This document shows, in pieces, positions 1 to 9,800 of a stretch of DNA of 64,000 nucleotides. Each line of letters opens with the position of its first letter. The stretch's first letter is position 1. This DNA comes from CAYLUN01 sp964386865 (GTDB lineage: Bacteria > Verrucomicrobiota > Kiritimatiellia > RFP12 > UBA1067). The notes under the pieces are model-generated. The model did no database searches, was not told where the DNA came from, and saw only the letters and a program-made list of their open reading frames with translations. The position numbers and the translations under genes are program-made. Location of the stretch: contig CAYLUN010000018.1 in NCBI GenBank assembly GCA_964386865.1, positions 20,397 to 84,396 on the forward strand, in the 5' to 3' direction.

Positions 1-2241
1 GATCCAGCCGGGCAGAAGCTGGCGCTGGGCGGGCTCTACCTGCGTCCCGGCGCGGGCGGCTTAGCGGTCGGCACAGGCAGCAACAACGGCACACTCGCGG
101 GCACACAAGCGCCGCTCATCATCTGCAACCTGAGCACCAACGAGATCACGCTCCGCGCCGCGCTCACCAACAGCGCCGTCGCGGGCTCCCTGCTCAAAAC
201 AGGCAGCGGATCCCTCACGCTGGCCAGCACCACCAACACCTGCCCCGGCGGCACCGAGGTCACCGCGGGCACGCTCAGGCTGGCGGGCAGCGCTTCCCTC
301 GGCAGCGGCCCCGTCTCGTTCAGCGGAGCTAAGCTGCAACTCGACGGCGGCACGGTCAGCCCCGCGATTGGCAACTCGTGGAAGCTGTCCTTCGCTGACG
401 GAACCGTCAGCCAAACGGCAGGAACCCTGAGTTACGGGGGGTACCTGCAGGCGTTGAACGAAACGCTGAACCTTTCCGGCGGCACTTCATATGTCGGCAC
501 AGACACGCTGCTCGGCTGGGGCGGCACGAACACGTCGGCCACCCTCAGCGGCAGCCACACGGCCAGCTGGCGCGTGACGCGCTTCTCGTCCGGCGTCGTC
601 TCCGTCACGCTTCAGAGCGGCGGCAAGCTCTATACCGACAGGCTCTACTGCTCGGCCGGCGCGTCGGGCTCCGTGCTGTTCGACGGCGGCGTGCTGGGCG
701 TGAGCAGCATCGCCCCGACGCTCTCCCCCAACGACTGGCTCGGCGTCGCCTCTGGCTCGCTGTCTCTCTCTGTAAAAGACGGCGGCGCCATCATCGACAC
801 CGACAGCGGCAGCGTCACCATCAGGAGGCCTTTCCTGCGCGACGGCGCCTCCATCGGAGGCCTGACCAAGACTGGCCGCAACACGCTGACGCTCGCGATT
901 ACCAATGTCAACTCGGCCTGCACCTACGCCGGAGACACGGCGGTTCTAGGCGGCACGCTCAAGCTGGGCGCGCCGCCGGCCCCGCTGCCGCCGGGCACGC
1001 GGATGACGGTCGCGACGGACGCCGTGCTGGACCTGAACGGCGTGAGCCAGACCGTGGGCGAGCTGAATGGCGGAGGCCGAGTCGTCAACGTCACCTCCAC
1101 CAACGCCGTTCTCACGGTTGGCGGCAACAACGCCAGCACGAACTTCTCAGGACAGCTTGAAGGCGCCATCACGCTTGTTAAGACCGGCACCGGAACGCTG
1201 AGCCTGACCGGCGCGAACACCTTCACCAACCGAACCCAGATTCTTGGGGGCACGCTCCAATTGTCGCCTCTTTCTCTGGCGATCATCAACCCCGGCTTCG
1301 AGCTGCCCGCCTATCCTGCACTCGCCTGGGCCTATCTGACGGGCGATGGCGTGGCGGGCGGCTGGAGCATGAGCGGACATCCCGTCGAGCACAATGGCAC
1401 CGGCATCGCCCGGAACGGCTCGCCCTGGGTAAACGCGGCGCCGCAAGGCGTCCAGGTCGGCTTTCTGCAAAGCACCTCTTACTGCCTTCAGACCGTGACC
1501 GTTCAGCGCGCCGCCACGTATCAGCTCTCGTTCAGCGCGGCGAACCGGCCCACTTACAATGCGGCCAATGTGGAGCTGCGCGTCGACGGCGCGAGCGTGG
1601 CTTCGTGGGGCAGCGCCGCGTTCAACAACGGAGCGGTGTTTAAGGGCTACGCCACGAACTTCTATCTCTCGGCAGGCACTCACGAGCTGAAGTTCCAAGG
1701 GACGTCGTCCGGCGGCGACACGACAACCCTCTTGGACGACCTCCGGCTAGTCGGGTACGGCGCTTCGGCTCCCGGAACCCTCTCGACGAACATGGTCGTG
1801 GACCTCGCGGCGGGCGCCACGCTCGACCTCAACGGCACCGACCAGCCTCTGCTCGGCCTCAGCGGCAGCGGGCTGGTCACCAACGGCACGCTCAGCGTCC
1901 GCGGCGTCATCGCCCCGGGAGGGACGAACGCGATCGGCACGCTGACCCTCGCGACAACAACATCCCTGAGCGGAACCTTGCTGGTGGACGTGGCGCAGAG
2001 CGGGTCGTGCGACCTTCTTCGGGTCGCGGGCGGATTGGACCTCGCCGGGCTGACCCTGCAGATTCAAGACGTGGGCCAGCTCAGAGGAAACGCCCCCTAT
2101 GTGATCGCCACCTGCGCGCCAGGCAGCCTGACCGGCCGCTTCGCCTCAACCAATCTCGGAACCCGGCGAACCGTCTCCTATAACACCGCGAGCGGGCAGG
2201 TCTCGCTGGTCTTCAGTGGAACGCTGATCACGGTCAACTAG
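1..2241 (+). CDS. Autotransporter-type beta-strand repeat surface protein, 5' end outside the window
   Basis: The frame is open from the first base, so the start lies upstream; 746 codons are visible. Three motifs match the autotransporter-associated beta-strand repeat (KTGxGxLxLxG followed by a GGTLxL turn): around bases 190-290, 860-970 and 1170-1265. They suggest a right-handed beta-helix passenger. Bases about 1288-1765 encode a separate beta-sandwich-like domain that begins INPGFELP and ends LLDDLRL, resembling the carbohydrate-binding or DUF642-like modules in such proteins (inference). The C-terminus ends LVFSGTLITVN with no beta-barrel and no PEP-CTERM-like anchor that I can see. Proteins of this type are exported and exposed on the cell surface. 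A secreted PQQ-type propeller follows 37 bases later on the same strand, so the two may be co-transcribed. The substrate or partner is unknown. Confidence 0.8.
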   Translation, partial: DPAGQKLALGGLYLRPGAGGLAVGTGSNNGTLAGTQAPLIICNLSTNEITLRAALTNSAVAGSLLKTGSGSLTLASTTNTCPGGTEVTAGTLRLAGSASLGSGPVSFSGAKLQLDGGTVSPAIGNSWKLSFADGTVSQTAGTLSYGGYLQALNETLNLSGGTSYVGTDTLLGWGGTNTSATLSGSHTASWRVTRFSSGVVSVTLQSGGKLYTDRLYCSAGASGSVLFDGGVLGVSSIAPTLSPNDWLGVASGSLSLSVKDGGAIIDTDSGSVTIRRPFLRDGASIGGLTKTGRNTLTLAITNVNSACTYAGDTAVLGGTLKLGAPPAPLPPGTRMTVATDAVLDLNGVSQTVGELNGGGRVVNVTSTNAVLTVGGNNASTNFSGQLEGAITLVKTGTGTLSLTGANTFTNRTQILGGTLQLSPLSLAIINPGFELPAYPALAWAYLTGDGVAGGWSMSGHPVEHNGTGIARNGSPWVNAAPQGVQVGFLQSTSYCLQTVTVQRAATYQLSFSAANRPTYNAANVELRVDGASVASWGSAAFNNGAVFKGYATNFYLSAGTHELKFQGTSSGGDTTTLLDDLRLVGYGASAPGTLSTNMVVDLAAGATLDLNGTDQPLLGLSGSGLVTNGTLSVRGVIAPGGTNAIGTLTLATTTSLSGTLLVDVAQSGSCDLLRVAGGLDLAGLTLQIQDVGQLRGNAPYVIATCAPGSLTGRFASTNLGTRRTVSYNTASGQVSLVFSGTLITVN

Positions 2242-2278
2242 AGTCTTTCCGCAATCGGGAACGGAGGCACAAGAGAGC

Positions 2279-3577
2279 ATGCGATACGGCTGTTTATTGG
2301 GGGCGGGCGTCATGCTGGCAGTGGCGGGGCGGGCGCAGCCTGGAGTGCTTCCCGACCTCGCGCCGAAGGCGGGGTGGGACACGCTGCCGCCGATCAGGGT
2401 GTCCGCTGGCGATTGGCCGTGGTGGCGCGGGCCCAACCTCGACAACATTGCGCCTGCCGGACAGAAGCCGCCGGCGGCGTGGGGCGCGGACAAGAATGTT
2501 CTGTGGCGCACACGCTTGCCGGGCGCCGGACATTCGTCGCCGTGTATCGTGGGCGACCGGATTTACATCACCTCCGGAGAGAAATCGCCCGCGCAGAGCA
2601 CGGTGTGGCTCTTCTGCCTGGAGCGCGCCACGGGGCAGACGGTGTGGCAAGCCGAAATCTATAAGGGGCCCACCCCGAGAATGCATCCCGACAATGCGCT
2701 GGCCTCCGCCACCCCAGCCTGCGATGGCGAACGCGTGTTCGTGCCGATTCAGAGCAACACCTCCGTCATCGCCGTGGCGGTCGGCCTGGACGGCAAGGTG
2801 CTTTGGAGTCAAACCGTCGCGCCGTACAACACGATCCAAGGATACTCGGCTTCGCTAACGTTCTACAAGTCGGCCGTCATCGTGCCCGTCGAAGGCCCCA
2901 AGGGCTGCTACCTGACCGCGCTGCACCGGCAGTCGGGCGACGTGGTGTGGCGCAAGGCCCTCCGCGCCGTCGTCGAAAGCTACGCCCCCGCCCAGGTCAG
3001 GCGCGTGGCGGGGCGGGACCAGCTGCTGCTGATCGGCGGCACGAGCACGCGCGGCTATGATCCCGAGAATGGCGAGCTGCTGTGGGAGTGCAGCGGCCCC
3101 GCTCGAACCTGCGTGGCGACGCCGGTTGCCGACTCGACCACGGTGTACGCGACGGGCGGGTATCCGGGGCGGCAATTCCTTGCCATCCGCGCCGACGGCA
3201 CAGGCGACGTGACGAAAAGCCATTTGACCTGGACCGGCGACGCCAAAGCGGGCTATGTGCCTTCGCCGGTCTTATTCGAAGGCCTGATCTATGCGGTCGC
3301 CGACCAAGGGCTGATGCGCTGCTACGACGCGAAAGACGGAAAGGTGCTCTGGGAACAGGATTTCATGGCCCCGTTCTATTCGTCGCCGACGCCGGCTGGA
3401 AACTCGATCTACGCGTTCGACCGCAAAGGCAAAGGCTATATCGTGACCGCCGGCCGGACTGCGGGCGCCATTGTGACCAACAACCTGCCTTCAGGCGTAT
3501 TCGCCACGCCGGTGATTTTGGAAGGACGCATCTACCTGCGGACGCTGGGCGATTTTTACTGCATCGGCAACAAGTGA
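2279..3577 (+). CDS. Secreted PQQ-like beta-propeller protein
   Basis: This 432-residue protein has a signal peptide (MRYGCLLGAGVMLAVAGRAQ) and then repeated blades with the PQQ-like pattern: an aromatic/Gly-rich strand followed by DGKVLW, SGDVVWRK, NGELLWE and DGKVLWEQ. This is the outer-membrane assembly factor BamB/quinoprotein dehydrogenase propeller fold. Calcium and PQQ ligands of true alcohol dehydrogenases are not evident, so a structural or binding role is more likely than redox catalysis. An AAxGxDWPxWRGPxxDN-like opening is typical of the PQQ-repeat proteins found in quantity in planctomycetes and verrucomicrobia. GGAGG lies about 11 bases before the ATG. It follows the repeat surface protein by 37 bases. 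Function beyond a periplasmic or surface propeller cannot be assigned. Confidence 0.85.
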   Translation: MRYGCLLGAGVMLAVAGRAQPGVLPDLAPKAGWDTLPPIRVSAGDWPWWRGPNLDNIAPAGQKPPAAWGADKNVLWRTRLPGAGHSSPCIVGDRIYITSGEKSPAQSTVWLFCLERATGQTVWQAEIYKGPTPRMHPDNALASATPACDGERVFVPIQSNTSVIAVAVGLDGKVLWSQTVAPYNTIQGYSASLTFYKSAVIVPVEGPKGCYLTALHRQSGDVVWRKALRAVVESYAPAQVRRVAGRDQLLLIGGTSTRGYDPENGELLWECSGPARTCVATPVADSTTVYATGGYPGRQFLAIRADGTGDVTKSHLTWTGDAKAGYVPSPVLFEGLIYAVADQGLMRCYDAKDGKVLWEQDFMAPFYSSPTPAGNSIYAFDRKGKGYIVTAGRTAGAIVTNNLPSGVFATPVILEGRIYLRTLGDFYCIGNK

Positions 3578-3922
3578 TGCTTCACCGTTGAGCGGCTCGC
3601 GCGAACCAGCCTTCGCCAAGGCTTCCTCCTACGCTCACCGTTCAAGCAGGCGGGGCAGGTGCTGCGTTGCCGGCTGAAGCCGGGACAACATACCTTGGCA
3701 GCGCAGGCCCGAGCCGTCCGTACGTTGTTCCGGCTTCAGCCGGCCCCGGGCCGTGCGAGCGTAGCCGCAGAGGGAGTCAACATGAGGTTACGGAGGTCGA
3801 ACCTGAAGCGCTCGTTGCGGTGCGGGACGCGAGGCTCGCAGGGACTGTCTCGCCGCGGCCTTCCGCCAATCCTCGCGTGTGCTTGTCTGTCACCAACCGA
3901 TTACCCAATTGACCTCTGGAAG
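3578..3922. other. Gene-free stretch between convergent genes, with two hairpins
   Basis: This gap separates the end of the propeller gene from the end of the GH127-type gene. At 3608-3623 is a small stem-loop (AGCCTT cgcc AAGGCT) without a following U-tract, a weak terminator candidate for the propeller gene. At 3669-3744 is a large hairpin listed separately. A 13-mer CGAGCGTAGCCGC at 3756-3768 recurs at 47283-47295, the other site also beside a hairpin. I see no credible coding frame here. Confidence 0.6.
3669..3744. repeat. Hairpin element with 25-bp arms
   Basis: The left arm 3669-3693 (GCCGGCTGAAGCCGGGACAA and 5 more bases) and the right arm 3720-3744 are reverse complements with 2 mismatches in 25, separated by 26 bases. 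The right arm matches the inner right arm of the element at 11537-11667 in 20 of 25 positions, sharing the core CGT.CGT.GT..GGCTTCAGCC. It therefore looks like the core of the same repeat family without the outer AGCAATTC ends. It could act as a bidirectional terminator between the convergent genes that flank it. Confidence 0.75.
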
Positions 3923-6808
3923 CTATGGAAGCTCGATCGGAGCGTCTTCGGGCAGTTCGATCGTCTTGCTGTTGCCTCCCAGATCCTGCACGCAGAGCTT
4001 GAGCGTTTTTTCCTGGCCGGGGGCGGGGTCGCCGAAAAGCTCCGCATACTTGCCCAGGTCTGTCCTGAACTTGCCTTGGAAAGCGGCCCGCACCTTTTGC
4101 GTCACATCCTTGCCGTCCATTTCGACGCGCTTGTCGGTCGCGTAGACACGGAGGCTCAGCGCCGTCGCGTCGCAGGTATAACTCCCGTTGTTCCCGATCA
4201 CGATGTCGATGTCTTTCCCTAGCTCGCCGGGGTTGATACGGACGACGAACTCCGAGTTGCGGGTTTGGCTTGCCTTGCCTTCCGATTCCAGATTGAGGAC
4301 ATTGAGAATCACCGGGGTCTGGTCGTCTTTCCAGCTCACGGCTTTCAATGAAACGCCATTGCCGCCGTGATTGGTGAGCTTCTTTCCCGAGATCACAATG
4401 CCTTTGCCGGAAAGCTGCGGGCCCGGCGACCAGCGAATTACGTTAAAGCTCGCGACATCGGCTATCGGATGGGTCAGCAGATACTGGCTTCGCCGGTCGG
4501 CCGGGATAACCCGGTCGAACATGTTTTTCGAATAATGCCGCGCCCAGTTCTCCTCCATGTTTTCAGCCGGAGAATAGTCGGCGAAAAAGCCCAGATTTCC
4601 GCCTCCTTGCAGGCCGTAGGCGTAGCCCAGCGGACAGCCGTCCACTTTGAACGCCGAATTCAACTGCCGCTTGTCGGCGTCCTTGGCGGTCGATAACAGA
4701 CCGTCGTTCCGGCAGTTGAAGAGCGACCACGAGCCGGACTTCGACGTGTCAGGGAACGCAGCGGGCACATCCGGCTTGCCCTTGGGATTCCGGTAGTCGG
4801 CCGCAAGCTCGGCGACCGGCTCGCCCTCAACAGCAAACGCATCCTCCCAGCTGCGATCGCTCTTGGGGCCGTACCACGCGAACGTGATTTCGCCATTGGC
4901 TGACTGGCGTGGCTCCGAAAGCAGTTCGTCGTCCATGATACGAACCGGCCGCGTATCAGCGAGCTTCGGAACCTTGAAATACACGTCGATGCCGTCGGGA
5001 TCGACGAACTCGGTTAGGACCACGTCGACCGTGTCGCCTGTGCGTTCGGGGTTTGTCCAGGCCTTGACGACGACCTTCTGCCCGTCGGGACGAATTCGAT
5101 TGTCCGGCGTCGGGTTTCCGATGCTGGCAGGATCGAGAACCAGGTCGCGGGGTTTCGGGCACTTCTTGAGCACTTCAGCATTCAGTGTGTCGCTGAACGT
5201 GAACAGCACCGGTCCGCGCAAAAGGGCGACCCGGCCGTCCTGGATCATCCGCCCGCGGACGAAACGCCAGTTCATCGGCATGGACAGGGTGAGCGTGTCG
5301 CCGGATTTCCAAACCCGCTTGACCGTGGTGTAGCCGAGTTCGGATTTGTCCGGCGTGTACGGCACTTTGCACACGGCGCACGTCAGGCTCTCCGTCCAGC
5401 GCGGGGTGCGGAACAGGAACGCGAACTCGACCGGTTCTGAGCAGGTGAACGACAGCTTGACCTCGCCGGAGTTCGGGTAGGCGGTCTCCTGTTTGATCGC
5501 AACGGTCTTGCCGTTGACGTCGAAGGTCTTGTCGGAACGGGTGAACAGGTTCAGCGCGATGCCACCACCCGGGGTGCGGTAGTACACCTTCTGCGGCAGC
5601 TCGGCGACCGCTCGGCGGTAGTTTCCGTTGCAGCAGAAGGTGTCGATCGTCTGGAAATTCCGCTTCCCCGTGAACGGCGTGAAGTAGCAGATGCGGCGGC
5701 CGTCCGGCGCCTGCGCCGCGAACAGGGCGTTGTAGATCGTCCGCTCCATGATGTCCCCATACCGCAGGTCGCCTTCCAGACGCAGGAGGCTGTCGACCCA
5801 GCGGAGCAGATAAGCCGTAACGCAGGATTCTTCAACAGCCCCCGAACCATCCTGATTGTACGTGAAGTGCTCGCCCTGAGACGTCGAACCGGTCACCAGC
5901 AGCCCGCCGTGTCCCCGCTCGAACAGCTCCTGCTTCATCCACCGACTCTTCTTGAGGTAATCCTCGCCGCCAAGCAGCCGATACAGCTCCGTGTCTGGGT
6001 ACATGTGCGACAGCATCACGTAGACATGGTAGCGGGACTTCGCGATGTTTTTCTCCCAGGCGTCATATGGTTTCAGGTAGTACCAGTGCGGCTCGTATTG
6101 CAGGCGCTTGGCGAAGTCGAGATACCCCTTCTCTCCCGTCACGCGATACAGCTCAACGAACCCTTCCGTGATTCCCGCGATGGAGGTGCCGGGCGGAATG
6201 CTATGTGCTCCATCTTTATTGGCGGGGAACATCCGCATGATGTAGTCCGCCATGATCTTCGCATCCGTCAAGGCTTGTGGGTTCCCCGTCACCCGGTAGT
6301 TCCTCACCAGTGCCAGATTGAGATATTCCTGTTCATGGAGAATCCAGTTCACCACGTTCTGATGGTTGTTCGTTTCGACGTTCCAGAAGCCTTGGTATCC
6401 GTCCGGATCGCGCGCGCTCCGCAGCTGATCCATGATATACTGGGCGCGTTCGGCCACTTTCGGCTCGCCGGTGTATTGGGCAAGCAGGCTGCCCGCGTCC
6501 AGCACCTTGCCGATGCCGTAATACACGTTGCTTTTGTCCCCGCGAGCGGTCCGGTTTCTGAACTTGTCCAGCCAGTCCCGGTCCAGGTCGAGAACCATGT
6601 AGTTCTTTTCGATCAAATCCGTAATGCGCCGATCCAGTTCGCCACCCGCCATTTCCCGGTGAGTGAGCCGCGCCGGAATCAACTTGTCCTCCATGATCGG
6701 CTTGACGACATCCCGTTCGCCCAGGGCCAGCGTGCCAGGTGTTATGGTGGCCAGCGTGATGGCGGCCAACCATTGGACATGTTTCGCGCTTTTCATTTCT
6801 TGACTCAT
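3923..6808 (-). CDS. GH127-type (DUF1680) glycoside hydrolase, beta-L-arabinofuranosidase-like
   Basis: The 961-residue protein has an (alpha/alpha) barrel domain at about residues 40-560 of the GH127/DUF1680 family. The family's zinc/cysteine active site is visible: Glu327-x-Cys329 in EESC, and the Cys392-Cys393 pair in TFCCNGN. In characterised GH127 enzymes a cysteine acts as nucleophile. A C-terminal beta-rich extension of about 300 residues follows, possibly carbohydrate binding. A signal peptide is present if translation starts at Met5 (MKSAKHVQWLAAITLA). The ATG at 6808 overlaps the stop of the upstream GH2 gene as ATGA, so the two are translationally coupled. Together with the GH2 and SGNH genes this suggests deconstruction of a branched, arabinose-containing or related plant or algal glycan. 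The substrate is inferred from family only. Confidence 0.88.
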   Translation of the reverse strand: MSQEMKSAKHVQWLAAITLATITPGTLALGERDVVKPIMEDKLIPARLTHREMAGGELDRRITDLIEKNYMVLDLDRDWLDKFRNRTARGDKSNVYYGIGKVLDAGSLLAQYTGEPKVAERAQYIMDQLRSARDPDGYQGFWNVETNNHQNVVNWILHEQEYLNLALVRNYRVTGNPQALTDAKIMADYIMRMFPANKDGAHSIPPGTSIAGITEGFVELYRVTGEKGYLDFAKRLQYEPHWYYLKPYDAWEKNIAKSRYHVYVMLSHMYPDTELYRLLGGEDYLKKSRWMKQELFERGHGGLLVTGSTSQGEHFTYNQDGSGAVEESCVTAYLLRWVDSLLRLEGDLRYGDIMERTIYNALFAAQAPDGRRICYFTPFTGKRNFQTIDTFCCNGNYRRAVAELPQKVYYRTPGGGIALNLFTRSDKTFDVNGKTVAIKQETAYPNSGEVKLSFTCSEPVEFAFLFRTPRWTESLTCAVCKVPYTPDKSELGYTTVKRVWKSGDTLTLSMPMNWRFVRGRMIQDGRVALLRGPVLFTFSDTLNAEVLKKCPKPRDLVLDPASIGNPTPDNRIRPDGQKVVVKAWTNPERTGDTVDVVLTEFVDPDGIDVYFKVPKLADTRPVRIMDDELLSEPRQSANGEITFAWYGPKSDRSWEDAFAVEGEPVAELAADYRNPKGKPDVPAAFPDTSKSGSWSLFNCRNDGLLSTAKDADKRQLNSAFKVDGCPLGYAYGLQGGGNLGFFADYSPAENMEENWARHYSKNMFDRVIPADRRSQYLLTHPIADVASFNVIRWSPGPQLSGKGIVISGKKLTNHGGNGVSLKAVSWKDDQTPVILNVLNLESEGKASQTRNSEFVVRINPGELGKDIDIVIGNNGSYTCDATALSLRVYATDKRVEMDGKDVTQKVRAAFQGKFRTDLGKYAELFGDPAPGQEKTLKLCVQDLGGNSKTIELPEDAPIELP

Positions 6809-9800
6809 TCCTTGTAACCCAGCGCGTCAAGCTGACGGTCAAAATCGGAAGGCAGCGGCGCGGGCGGCTTCTCTGTGTCGCGTGCCGCATAGCGCAGGAG
6901 GTTCAGCAAAAGCCGTCCGGCAGCGGGATGTGACACCAGGTTCTCGCGAATGCGCAGCGCGCTCAGAACGAAGCGGCCCGCGCCGAGGTTGTAGACCGAG
7001 ACCATCAGCCCTGAACTGTAATCCTGCGACGCCTTGACCGCGCCGGCCACCGCTTCGGCAGGCGGCTCCTGTCCGGTGAAGACCAGCTCCGGAATCAGCT
7101 CACGGTAGTAGGTGGTGTCCATCAGCCCACCGGACGGCAGGCCCTCAAAGATCGGGTGACACTTGGCCCATTCGTCTTTGAGGTAGAGCCAGCCATGAAT
7201 CTTCGCGACGGTTCCTTTTTGGGCCAGCGGCAGCCAGGCTGTCGGCTGCTCCGCTTGCGCAAAAACGTCGGGCGAAAGGAAGATCACCGTGGAGCCTGAC
7301 GCGATCCGCTTGGCGAGTTCGCGGAACGCCGCCGCGCCGCCGGGGACCGCCGGTTTCGTTGACGCGAGCAGCACCTCGCGCTTGCCCGTCGTGCCTAGCG
7401 TGAAGGGGCGTGTGCGGACGCCGTGCTGGGCCAGCCATTGCGCCAGCGCCGGATCGTCGCCCCACAGGACGGCTTCAGCGGTCACAGACGGCAAGTCTGC
7501 CTGGTCGCTCACATGGAACGTCGCCTGCCCGCCGCTGGCCGCCGCGCCGCGCTCGAAGGTGGCAAGAAAGCGGTATTCGCCCGCCGGACCGTCGATGGCG
7601 ATGTCTTCAGAGAACCAGAGTTTTGCGAATGGCGGTTCGTTTGTGCTGCCGGTGCGTTCAGGAACGGTGACCGTGAGGGTGCGGTCCATGATGCGGGTCA
7701 TGCGGGGGCCGACCACCTGCAGGCGGGCCGGGTAGTCGCCCGGCGCGAGGGCGTCCTCGTCCGCGAGCGTCGCCTCCAGATGGATCTTGTTGCCACGTGC
7801 GATGTGCGCAGGCTCTGCGAACAGGCACCAGCGCAGCGGATACCAGGCGTCGAACAGCGCGTCGATCGTGCCGGGTTTCAGCTCGCGGAACAGCGTGGTG
7901 AGGCCTTCGCCGCACAGCACATGATCGGTCGCGCCCGTCAGGCTGTGAGCGATGATGCGGGGGTTAGAGCGGATCGCGTTGAGCCCGAGCGTCCGCTGCC
8001 CGGCCATTTTCTTCAGGCTCTCCATGAAGAAGTCCTCGGGGCGGGCGAACGCTTCGTCCATGTGCCACTGCTTCCAATCTGCGAGGAAGCGGTCAAGCTT
8101 GTCGCGGAGGTACTTGGCGTCTTCGAGCTGTTCCGCGCCCTCCTGTTCGAAATGACGGACGGCCCGCCACAGGTCGACCGCGCTGCCGATCCCGTACTCG
8201 GAGAGGAACAGCGGCCTGCCGCGTTCGCCGTCGCGCGTTCTGAGCGACTGGATGTCTCCGGCCGAGTGGGGCACTCGCGGATAGCAGTGGTAGTCGCCGA
8301 CCGAGTTGTCCCACGCAAGGGAGCCGGGGTTCGACAGCGTGCCGGCGGCCGCCGGAGTGTCTTTTCCACCAAGGCTTTTGTCATCCGCATAACGTGCGAA
8401 GGTCACCACCGCAGGCGCGGCGGAGGGGGCTAGCCAGCCGTAACTCCACACGCCATTGGGGTTGGCCTTATCGGAAAAGCCGGCGGTGGCGTCGTACGTT
8501 CTTTGGTCCGTCTTCAGCGTGAGCATCAGCCCCGTGGTGTCGCCACCATAGTTGCCGTTGCCCGCGCCGACAACGCAATCGAGCGTGTCGCCCTGTTTGA
8601 CTGTGACCGTTTTGGCGAAGCGGGCCTCATTCGACGCGCCGCTCAGGTTCAGCACGCCGTCGAACAGTGCGCGTCCGTTGTGCAGCAGATGAACATCGGT
8701 CGTAGCCCGTTCGGCCAGCCCGATGACCGTCCCCGCCACCTCGACCTCGCCGCTGTCCGGTGCGGTCCAGCGGAGCGTGCTGAATTCGTTTGCGGGGCCG
8801 GGGTGTAGCGCCAGATGGTTGGGCGGCCAGGTGATCCCGACCGTGCGGATCGTTCCGGTCGTGGCGTTGAGAGCCACCCAAGGTTCCGACGAGGTGTCGC
8901 GTTGCCACATGCGGAAGCCGGAGACCCCGCCGATCTTTCCCCTTTCAGATTGGGTCTCGTCCCAGCGCCCGCTGTTCAGCATGACCATCCGATCCGGATC
9001 AAGCGCGCGCACCAGCGGCAGCATGGCGACGGCGTGCCGGAAAACCGGGCCGTTCTTCGTTTCATTCAACAATCCCCAGATCACGACGCTCGCATGGTTC
9101 CGGTCGCGCCGGATCAGTTCGCTAACGGCCGCGTCGAAGCGCTCGGGCATCTTGGGTGACGGCGCGATCGGCCACGCGGCGTAGGACTCTTCGTAAACCA
9201 TAAGTCCAATCTCGTCGCAGAGATCCAGCTGCATCGGCGTCGCTGCGCCCCAGATGAAGCGCACCATGTTGAAACCCATGACCTTCAGGTTCAGCAGGTC
9301 GCGCCGCAGCATATCGGGGTCGCGGGGAAACTGTTGGCCGATCGGGAAGTGGTTACAGGTGTGGGTACTTTTCAGATAGAGCCGCTTCCCGTTGAGACGG
9401 AAGTAGCCGTCCGTGAAACGGAAGTCGCGGAAGCCACAGCGCGTCGAGCGCTCATCGATGGAAAGCGCGCTCCCCGCATTCAGATGGGCCGTCACGCGGT
9501 ACAAATAGGGATCGTTCAGATTCCAGAAGTGCGGGTTGCTGACCGGCAGGTCGGCTTCGACCTGCGAAGCTCCTGTGGGCAAGTCGCGGTCAAGCGTGAC
9601 CCGCGCGATCGTTTCGCCGCTGCGGGCCGAGGAGACCGTGAGGGTGACTTGCGTCTTTTGAACGGCAGCGGCCGCATTGCGCACGCCGAGCTGGACGTGG
9701 ATCTTGCCCGCGTCCGCGCGGGACGTGGCAGCCGCGAACAGATCCTCCAGATACACGGGAGGCACGCAGAGCAGCTCGACGCTTTCCGTGATACCGCCGT

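Noticed and set aside
454..2241. Start of the first surface protein at TTG 454
   Set aside because: The same frame with the same beta-strand repeat pattern is open back to base 1, so the gene begins outside the window.
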